Under the pieces are notes generated by a model. It did not search any database. It was given only the letters and a program-made list of their open reading frames with translations, and was not told where the DNA came from. Both the position numbers and the translations under genes were made by a program. Shown here in pieces: positions 56,636 to 64,000 of a stretch of DNA of 64,000 nt. Numbering within the stretch: the first letter of the stretch is position 1; every line of letters begins with the position of its first letter. This DNA comes from Panopea generosa (Eukaryota; Mollusca; Bivalvia; Adapedonta; Hiatellidae), in assembly GCA_029582155.1 (NCBI GenBank), contig CM055907.1, forward strand, positions 13,857,992-13,921,991, written 5' to 3'.

Positions 56636-59600
56636 GGGATAATTCAAATCACAACAACGGAATTTCCGATTTCAGATGCAAATTTACAATTTATGATATA
56701 TATATGTGGAGATAATTCTTTGTGAACAACCAACCATAAATAAATGTCCAGACCAGACTACGGCGTGCGCGCCTAGCTACAATGCAAACCTTAGACACAA
56801 TATCAAGGCATCTCCCTTTATTTACATATATAAAAAAAAGATAATTGAAACCGCAACAACGGAATTTCCGATTGTTGTTATCATTTCAGATGCACATTCA
56901 CAATGTATAATATATAGAGATAATAGTTATTTGTGAACAACCAGAAATATTAAATGTATTAGGATGAGTATAGTTGGCCAATATCTATAGGGTTAGGTAA
57001 TTTTTTTCCATTGTTCGACCGTCCGCACGAACATATGTCTCTACGTCAGACTTTCAGGACGACATCAACTATACTATTATATGAGTATTGACATCTTATA
57101 CGCCTTCAACATGGCAGTATATTTTCTAGATCTTAATAAACTATTCTCATTTTTGTTATGGAGAAACATACAAAAGAAAGTTGATGTATATTTTAAATAA
57201 TAAAGTTATCAAAATATAAAACATTATATTCTGTCACCAAAATCACGAAGAATGGCTACCTCAAAGATCAAGGTTACGTACAGGACTGATTGGTGTTTTG
57301 TATTATATGTTCAATACACTGCGATGATAGTCGTGTCCAGGCTGTAACTGCCAAATGCATGGACCAATTTTCAAATTAAATCATACCACAGCATGACTAC
57401 GTGTAGTGTGCAATGCCTAAGTAGCTACCCCAAGGGTCAATGTCGCGGGTCTAAGTCGCGTATAGAAATTAGGCATGCGGCAGCTGTGTATTTCTATTAT
57501 GTCATGACAATGAATCATACGTATGGAGTGATGTTTATGGAGTAAAGTTTAGCCAAATTACCTGTCGGCAAATCCCCTGGCGCGTTTTGAACAGTTTCTT
57601 CTGCATGTAAACTATCACGACAGTCGGTCTACGTATGAACCTACTTTAATTAGTGTTGTCAAGCGGTAGGAAAAAAAATTGTATCCATGGCAACACTTAA
57701 TTCACTTGTGTATTGTTCAATTCCAAAGTTGTAAAGGAGAAATATTTTAGACGCTTGATAAAGATCGGTGCATTTGTTAGATTTATATCTGTAAAGAACA
57801 TATTGAAACAGACATTTCAAACACTTTGGTAACAATTATCTTTTATCCTAATAGTACAAGCTATATTATGACAAGGGATAATATAAAAACAACTACATTG
57901 TTGATAATATTGTATGACTAAGTATATATTTTCATTAGGACCACCTTGCCGATTATTCTAATCTTATACCGAAGGATGACGGAATTAGCCGAGTATGTAC
58001 GAATTTTTCTATCGCTTTGGAAGTATAATTTCTGTGATACGAATATTTTCAATGAGATAGAGTGATAGACACCAGTTGTAAGTTCATAGGTCAGATGTAG
58101 AGAAAGTATAAGGGCACATACATACACAGAGTAATTGATTTAATAGTGAGATTCAAGTATTAAATACGGTATATTTCCAGAACAGCTTTTTGTTTTATTT
58201 GCACTTTTGTTCATATGTGATTGTTTTTGTCATGTTAATAAAAAAGTAAAACATAATCTTCATTTGCCTTTGATGAGTCCTTTACCCCTGTTCGTTTTGT
58301 TAAACAGTATATATTATGTTGTTTTGTTTTATTTGAAATTTTGCCTGTATTTAAACTTTTAAAAAATACATTTTAAGGCCGACCAGACTACTTTGTTAAC
58401 TCAACTAAAGCGACATGGGATACTGCCGTCTCTAGCTGTACGCTGGCAACTCCTGACATTAAATTCTCACCAGAGGGTAACACATTTGATATTGAAGTGC
58501 CGGGACTAGATCTGACCGTACGAGACGAATTTTGGCTGGGGTATATCTTGACGTACAATATATTTCAGTATATAGGTATGTGGAAGCTGCCGGTCCCGTA
58601 TTCACATCTGAATCGTAGCATGGCACCAAACAAACTAAAATTTCAAAACTGCTTCATTCAAACAATTGTGTATTATAGTATTTATATATAAACTGTTCTA
58701 AAGACAAGGCCTGTACATAACAAAGCATATCATTACAGTTCAGTTTTATTTGGAGCTTTTTCGACAGAAACGGTAATGTCAACTTAGAAATGAACGTTGA
58801 GCTGAGTTCATATATGAGATGTTTTAGGTTGTCTATCCAATTGAGAAAAAAAATCGGTGTCCGATTTTTTTATTTACCTCTACTTTATATAATTATATTT
58901 TTATAAATAAATCAAATTATTTTTATTTCAGGTAATTTTGACCAAAATAAACACCTGAATTATGTTATGTAGTTATAGATTTTGATTTTTTTGCACTCTT
59001 TATGTATGTTTTACTGTCGTTTATACACTAATATTATTTATTTTTACTATTTGTATATCCCCGTGCTTTTAGGTTGTGCAAAGTCAAATTATATCAACAG
59101 CATTGCTGAAGAACATTTCATCCTATGGTTATCTCGGGGACTATGTCTCTGGAAATGTGAACACACAAGATATTTTGGGCTAGAAAAGACCAAGGTAGCG
59201 TTGAGATGAATGTTTCTGATGACGTATCACTATGTTAGTAGCATAAAATGTCGGATGATATGATTGAAGGCGACACAAGATTTCAACTCGTAGACCCTCT
59301 GTTGAATCCTTCAAGGAAAACTAGATTGTTTACTTCTAACATACTCGTGCAAAACGAACTAGCTACCGAACTACTAACCAACAACCTACCTACCTACCTA
59401 CCTATTGAACTACTTACTTACCTACCTACTTACCTATCTAAATACATACTTACCTACCTACCTACATACCTACCTACCAACCAACCTACCTACCTACCAA
59501 TACCCACCTACATACCTAACTACCTACCGAACTACCACTTACAGTCCCACATACCTACCATTCTAACTACCTGCCTGCCTGCCTGTCGTACCGAACTGCC

Positions 59601-62600
59601 CACCTACCTACCCAACTGCCAACCTACCTACTCACCTGCCCACTTATCTACCCACCTACCTTAACATCTACCAACCTACCCTACCCACATGCACACCTAC
59701 CTACCCACGTACTAACCCAACCACCCACCAACCTACCCACCTAACAACCCACCCACGTACCTACCCATCCACCTACACAACCACAAACCTACCCACGCAA
59801 ATCCTACCAACTCAAAGCCTACCAACCCACCTACCTACAAACCGAACTACCGATCAAACGAACAACCGAACTACCTATCTACCTAACTACGTACGTACAT
59901 ACGAACTTACGTACCTTCTTACCGAACAACTCACCTTCTTACCTACCTAGACCCACCCACCCACATACCTCCCTCCCTCCCACCTACCCACCTACTCACT
60001 TACCTACCTACCCACTTACCTACCTACCTACCCACTTACCCACCTACCCACATACGTACCTACGTACCTACCTACCTACCTACCATACTACCTACCTACA
60101 TACCTACCTACCTACCGAACTACTTACCGAATTACCTACCTACCTACTTCCCTACCGAACTACCTATTGAATTACATACTGAATAACCACCTACCTACCT
60201 ACCACCCCACCTTCCTCCCTCCCTTCCTCCTACCTACCTACTTATCTACCTACCTATCTACCTACCAACCTACCTACCTATCTACGTACCTTCCTACCTA
60301 CCTACCTACCTACCTACCTACCTACCTAATTACCAACTTACCTACTAACCTACAGAACTTCCGAACTACCTACAGAACTTCAGATCTATCGAACTACATA
60401 CCAAACTACATAAATACCTATCGAACAATCTTTCGGCCGAAATTCCTACCTACTTACCTAACTACATACCGAGCTGCCTTACTACCTACTGAACTTCCTA
60501 CCTACCGAAATTCTTACCTACCTAACTAACTACCTACCGAACTACATAACTAGATATCTACCTACCTAACTATCTACTTACCTACCTACCTACCCCTCGA
60601 ACTACCTACTTACCTACCTACCTACCTACCTACCTACCTACCTACCAACCTACCTACCTACCTACCTACTGACCTACCTAACGACCTACCTACTTCCTAC
60701 CTGCCTAACTACCTACTGAGCTACCTACCTACCTACCTACCTTCCTACCTGCCTGCCTACTGACCTACCTACCGACCTACCTACCTTCCTACCTGCTGAA
60801 CTACCTACGAACTAACTACCTACCTACTACATACCGAACAACTACCTACCGAACTATGGAACTATCTAACTACCTACCTACTACCTACCGAAGTATTACC
60901 TACCAAACTACCTAAATACCTACCTACTACCTACCGAACTACCTACCTACTACCTCTCGAACTAGTTACCGAACTACTGAACTATAACATTTTGAATGGC
61001 GTTGAAAATATATATTTGATTAATGAACAGGGACACGTCGAATCTATTTCAATAATAATGATTGTAACTTTTGTAACGAAATTGAGTATTTGATTTTTTC
61101 TTTTCCATTTTAATCTGTGATTATATATTTTCGGAATATGTTGTGTTCAAATTAAGTTGCGAATAAAATAATATAATTGACACATTTGTTCAATGATAAA
61201 ATTAAAATCAAAATTATTTTAATTCTCAAAGGGAAACTACGTGTGTTATTGTGTATACAGTCTACTAAATATAACAGAAGCCCGGGAAACAGAATGTAAA
61301 CAACCATGCGACTTTGATAGACTTTTTCTTTGTGGAGGTGACAATTTTGTGTCATTATATGAGACAGGTAATCCCAAATGTGTATTACTGTTTATTGCGT
61401 AATATATCTTTTATAACTTTGGTCGCGCGGATAATGTTATATCACCGCTTTTTATAGACTTGCTAATTCAGTTACGTATATGTACACATGTACATATTAT
61501 GTACCTGTATAACTGCCAGTATAAATTTCACTCACGAGTGTTGAAAGAGATGCGGGGTCTCGCTTTTAAAATCAAGCTCGCAACTTTTGAACTTTTAATG
61601 CAGCAATTTATAATACCGTATTCCGTGACCTAGTTGTTAAAGCGAACCCCCTCCACAACCCCCTCCACTCCACCACGGAAGCGGGAAGTCGTAGGTTCAA
61701 ACTTGAGTTTTTCTACCTTTTGCGGCCGGTAGCTCATAAAGCACCTAATTAAAATAAGAGGTACCGTATGTCTAACAGCCTGGAAAGACTGGCTTTCGGG
61801 AAGAAACCGTGTACAATATTGTGGTTATAACGTTTTATGTTTTATCTATAGTGTCCTTTTCCATTCCTTAACACAGATTTTTGAGTAAATACAAATCAGT
61901 TGGCCTTCGTCGAAAAATCGATTTATTAGTGAAAATCAGTAGCATTTTTTTTAATTCTGTTGAATAATATTGGAAATATCTGAAACATTATTTTGCTGTG
62001 CCAAGTCAAAATTATGGTTCATGAAAAGTTTGCATTTTATTTGCTCAGAAACTACATTTAAAACTACAATATACTGGGAATTACTGTTTTATCAATTCCT
62101 GAAATTATATCACAACATGTTACGCTTCAATACATTGTTTATTGAAAAAGGGTAGTACTCGCTGTAATGTTGTAATGGATGCTAGGTTTTGGTCGTGCTA
62201 CACTAACACTTTTTAACTAATCATATACTTAAAAACATAAAGAGTTAATGTCTATAAAGGCATTTAAGTTTTAATATATCACTACATATTTCTGTATACT
62301 TTAAAAAGTATATTTAACAGAAAAGCTAACACACCACTTGACATTTTATGTATTTCTTAATTGAACGGAACAACAAAACCTGTCATTTAACGTATTTTCT
62401 CAAAAACGATCAAAGCAATTTCAGCGAAATTTGAACTTAAATAAGAAACAACATTGAGAATAACAATGACCAAGTCTGTATTGTAAAATCTGTTATAATT
62501 TCATTTTAATTGAAAACGTTATGCTATCCAATATTTTGGCGAATTAGCTACTCCGTTCAGTATATTTACTCATCTAAGTTATTATGGGGAATACTTGATC

Positions 62601-63040
62601 TTTCCTAAGTTGCGTCTCATGCTTCTAATGGGTCCTTCTTTATTCACATACATGTATTATTAATGGGAGTTTTATACATACGACAACATTTCGTTATTTT
62701 CTAGTTCCAGATTTATCTGTTGATAACGATATTATCGGTAATGGTTTACACGATGACGAGTGTATTGTCTATGATACATCAACCGATACCTTCAAGTGGT
62801 TTGTATGCGACACCAATGGTACGGCGAGTTTTAGTTCGTTGTGTCAAACCGATAACGGAACACTTATTGTTGATTCTCTTCTTGTTGCAAACATGAACGA
62901 GGCGGTTAAGAGATGCTTCGAGACTAATAGTTTTCCTGCCAGACACCACTACATTTCGTCGATACCTAAACAACACATAAAGAATAGTAGCATGCTGTGG
63001 ACTTCAATGTTCAGACATCACGTTTTCAGTAAATATACTG
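50533..63040 (+). CDS. WSC-domain protein with lectin-like modules; 5' part, continues past the last exon seen
   Basis: Five exons join in phase: 50533-50608 (signal peptide), 58378-58575 (lectin-like), 59073-59194 and 61232-61367 (WSC domain), and 62705-63040 (linker and second lectin-like region). The joined 289 codons have no stop. WSC domains are small Cys-rich carbohydrate-binding modules. The two flanking lectin-like regions share an A.W.A..C / W.....FxY.G pattern and may be repeats of one unit, so the full protein is probably a longer string of alternating modules. It is secreted or membrane-bound; later exons are outside the window. Intron 1 (7.8 kb) contains an antisense LINE fragment and the CCAAT module; intron 3 contains a CTAC array. 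The signal-peptide assignment rests on phase and composition only, over a long intron. Confidence 0.65.
50609..51485. other. Start of intron 1, nothing recognised
   Basis: A 93-codon open frame at 50796-51077 has no splice context and AT-driven composition. I do not call it. Confidence 0.4.
51486..51610 (+). repeat. CCAAT-containing module, copy 4
   Basis: GGGCTGTCAATCAAAG, AATTCCAATCAGTGATCGAC, then TCCTTAGACATATTGACGGT and GTCTAAG. It is closest to 3226-3330 in order and spacing. Confidence 0.5.
51750..51840 (-). CDS. Candidate exon of an unknown minus-strand gene
   Basis: The acceptor ATCAATCGCAG is followed by an open frame starting [20 protein letters not shown] and ending FRLIKEN before AACG|GTAAAG. 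It starts in phase 0, matching the end of the exon at 51981-52067. No family was recognised. The Cys and aromatic content suggests a folded protein. Confidence 0.3.
51981..52067 (-). CDS. Candidate exon of an unknown minus-strand gene
   Basis: Between GATCTTCCCAG and TTTTAGG|GTAAAC lies an open phase 0-0 frame of 29 codons: [20 protein letters not shown], then IDTEVKRFR. It is rich in Ser, Thr and Asp. The plus strand also has a short open frame here, so this is a weak call supported mainly by splice sites and by phase agreement with 51750-51840. Confidence 0.3.
52068..53904. other. Intron 1 of the WSC gene, mostly featureless
   Basis: 52545-52640 carries the GGTTTTACGGCACACCAACA repeat core seen at 45577. 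At 53240-53297 a short minus-strand open stretch ([17 protein letters not shown]) lies between TAATTTCAG and a GTAATA donor. This is too little to call an exon. Confidence 0.3.
53905..54078 (-). mobile_element. SINE S2 (minus)
   Basis: The minus strand has GTGGAGCACGTGGTCCAGTG, TCGTTGGTTCTATCCCCGTC, AAGACACTGTCTTATTGC, CATATGCTTAATACTGGTTC, CAAGGAAGACTTCGAGCGTA and CACAATCGAAGTAAA. It is the best minus-strand copy of S2. Confidence 0.8.
54079..54984. other. Intron 1 of the WSC gene, nothing recognised
   Basis: 54340-54400 is locally GC-rich (GAGGAGCGCGCG, AACGCGCACACGCTCG). No exon was seen. Confidence 0.35.
54985..56520 (-). mobile_element. 5'-truncated LINE fragment with poly(A)-like tail (minus)
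   Basis: On the minus strand, 56519-56223 reads as a reverse-transcriptase segment: [42 protein letters not shown] and VKSCVMC. It resembles the YVAF.NFQKCIDTIDRSLLW region of the LINE at 19.9 kb and so belongs to the same broad group. The rest of ORF2 down to about 55050 is decayed (a [10 protein letters not shown] stretch is recognisable). It ends in two long A runs (T runs at 54989-55038 on the plus strand). It is inactive, with its upstream part missing. Confidence 0.7.
56550..56632. repeat. (TC)n(TA)n compound microsatellite
   Basis: About 45 bp of TC followed by about 35 bp of TA. It lies at the truncated (5') end of the LINE fragment. Confidence 0.95.
56633..58377. other. End of intron 1, minor repeats
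   Basis: A diverged pair of about 120 bp (56640-56720 and 56840-56940) shares ACAACGGAATTTCCGATT and TTTGTGAACAACCA. 57010-57070 (CGACCGTCCGCACGAACATA) and 57250-57290 (CAAAGATCAAGGTTACG) look like pieces of common molluscan repeats. No exon was seen. Confidence 0.4.
58378..58575 (+). CDS. Lectin-like exon of the WSC gene
   Basis: The acceptor CATTTTAAG (phase 1) leads into [20 protein letters not shown], then [10 protein letters not shown] and [17 protein letters not shown] before ATAG|GTATGT. The WD.A...C and FW.G patterns recall C-type-lectin-like folds, but typical calcium-binding motifs are not seen; the family call is tentative. An NST glycosylation site is present. The exon flows directly into the WSC domain. 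Confidence 0.65.
59073..59194 (+). CDS. WSC domain, first exon
   Basis: It completes GC after the Gly split codon and reads [20 protein letters not shown], then [22 protein letters not shown] at the exon junction, the L.C...C spacing and the YFGLE motif are the signature of the N-terminal half of WSC domains (YxGC ... C...C ... Y.GLE). The donor AAG|GTAGCG is phase 0. Confidence 0.7.
59375..60985. repeat. CTAC/CTGC tetranucleotide array, about 1.6 kb
   Basis: CTAC, CTTAC and ACCGAACT variants with long Tyr-Leu-Pro-Thr frames. It fills most of intron 3 of the WSC gene, between the two halves of its WSC domain. It is compositionally like 41430-42378. Confidence 0.95.
61232..61367 (+). CDS. WSC domain, second exon
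   Basis: After ATTCTCAAAG (phase 0) the frame reads [40 protein letters not shown] and SLYET before ACAG|GTAATC. CYC, the EC...C pair and CGG...SLY are the expected second half of a WSC domain, so the domain is complete across the two exons. NIT is a possible glycosylation site. Confidence 0.75.
61368..62704. other. Intron 4 of the WSC gene
   Basis: 61625-61720 is a tRNA-like remnant (CCTAGTTGTTAAAGCG, then GTCGTAGGTTCAAACTTGAG with a B box) and continues into a short SINE-like tail. The rest is featureless. Confidence 0.4.
62705..63040 (+). CDS. Linker and second lectin-like exon of the WSC gene
   Basis: After TTTTCTAG (phase 1) an open frame of 111 codons reads [20 protein letters not shown], then [37 protein letters not shown] and [16 protein letters not shown] before ACTG|GTAAGC. 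The NMNEAVKRC ... [11 protein letters not shown] pattern echoes [10 protein letters not shown] ... [12 protein letters not shown] in the exon at 58378, so the module is repeated. Another WSC exon would be expected to follow, outside the window. Two NGT sites are present. Confidence 0.7.
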
Positions 63041-63123
63041 GTAAGCCAGCTATGGGTGGATCAAATGTTGAAATCACATATCATCATAACGAGACATACA
63101 CCTGTTTTGGGGGAAGACAATTT

Positions 63124-63576
63124 AGGACTCACTGCACAGTTGAATTTTGTTCTTTGTTCTATATAAAATAAAGTCTAGGATTTCCATGGAAAAAATGAAT
63201 TTCACATAGAATGTTGTCTAAAGTTTTCTCAGCAGGAATGTATATCCACATACAAATAACTGGTAGGTTGACCAGCGTGTTGTTTTTTTGTAGAGGGTGT
63301 AGTGACACCCTGATAATTATTGAAAAAAGAAGTCCTCAAATGCTCGTAAATACACGCTTATGTTGAAATCCTATAAAAGTCATTTTTTAACACCAGTGAT
63401 GTCTTATTGTAGTATATGCTATGCCAACATTTTCTCTACTCATCTGCAGCAAGAAATCACAACTATTATGAACCATTTTGAAAATAATTAAAAACTAAAT
63501 TACATGGACCTTTTTTAAAGCGTAAGAAGCATATTACCGTGGGGGGGGAAAAGGGGCGTAACTGTGTAGTGAGACG
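63124..63576. mobile_element. Small inverted-repeat DNA element, family T (second full copy)
   Basis: The left end is GACTCACTGCACAGTTGAAT and the right end is TAACTGTGTAGTGAGACGT. The interior matches 4233-4661 throughout. It lies in the intron about 80 bp after the donor of the 62705-63040 exon. Confidence 0.8.
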
Positions 63577-64000
63577 TAAAATATATCGGTAGATGTCCAA
63601 GATAAGAAATAGTATTCACGAGTCATGAATATACATATGTAATGAACTAAAATAGAAACGCTCCTCTCTGTTTAAAAACATCCAGAAATCCCAAAAGGTT
63701 ACGGTTATAAATCATAAACGATACATAAAGTTTATTGATTTGTTGAGGATCGATACTAATTGAGTAAATCTTGTTAGCACGAGCATTTTTATGGTAATAT
63801 CAGACACTCGTTATGTAATATCGTTTAGGCCATCGAATTTTATTCAACAACTTTTGTTAATAACCACGAGCAGTAGAACTATTGCGTGTATCCAATCCTC
63901 ACAATGTGTGTTTCTATAGTGTCAAGTATAAATGTATTTACACTTGACTGTCTAATGGAATTATGAAATAAAGAATATTTATTGTTTAACAGGACACTTG
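63577..64000. other. AT-rich right edge, nothing recognised
   Basis: Continuation of an intron of the WSC gene; no exon was seen. Confidence 0.4.

Overview
The window looks like a piece of an invertebrate nuclear genome, most likely a mollusc and probably a bivalve. The reasons are AT-rich DNA, short exons in long introns, many tRNA-derived SINEs, CR1-type LINEs, small inverted-repeat transposons and very large intronic tandem arrays, together with extracellular domains typical of lophotrochozoan receptor families (uromodulin-type D8C, LRP-type YWTD/EGF, WSC). The taxon is inferred; no marker gene is present. Almost no open reading frame longer than about 100 codons is real. The genes were found by reading short exons with matching splice phases.

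Four host loci can be supported. (1) Positions 181-1045 hold the decayed 3' end of a receptor gene whose cytoplasmic-tail exon is a paralogue of the one at 48960. (2) On the minus strand, 22714 down to about 8448, there is an LRP-like single-pass receptor: a YWTD propeller exon, an LRP-type EGF exon, a stalk exon present twice, and a transmembrane exon. (3) On the plus strand, 29525-49093, there is a D8C-domain receptor: two D8C exons, a membrane-proximal exon, a Thr/Ser-rich stalk, a transmembrane segment and a tail, all with compatible splice phases. (4) On the plus strand, from 50533 past the right edge, there is a secreted or membrane protein: a signal peptide, a lectin-like exon, a two-exon WSC domain and a second lectin-like exon. 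A weaker candidate minus-strand gene lies at 51750-52067.

Layout: 0-5 kb holds the tail pseudogene, a 55-bp array and small transposons. 6-12 kb holds the membrane end of the LRP-like gene. Its large intron carries a 47-bp array (12.6-14.5 kb) and a nearly full-length LINE (16.7-21.6 kb). 22.5-26 kb holds the YWTD exon, SINEs and simple repeats. 26.2-29.0 kb is a 31-bp satellite lying between the divergent LRP-like and D8C genes. The D8C gene's introns contain a second 31-bp array (32.2-34.1 kb), a 33-bp array (34.2-39.5 kb) with a recent 1.2-kb duplication, and a CTAC/CTGC array. The WSC gene has a LINE fragment in intron 1 and another CTAC array in intron 3.

The loci resemble a cluster of surface recognition receptors of the kind that expands by tandem duplication. 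The left-edge pseudogene and the tail region at 48.8-50.1 kb share exon, flank and an upstream SINE, so they come from one segmental duplication. The most unusual non-coding observations are the 47-bp satellite, which appears to have grown from one end of a small DNA transposon whose whole copies lie at 4.2 and 63.1 kb, and a four-copy CCAAT-containing module scattered through the cluster.
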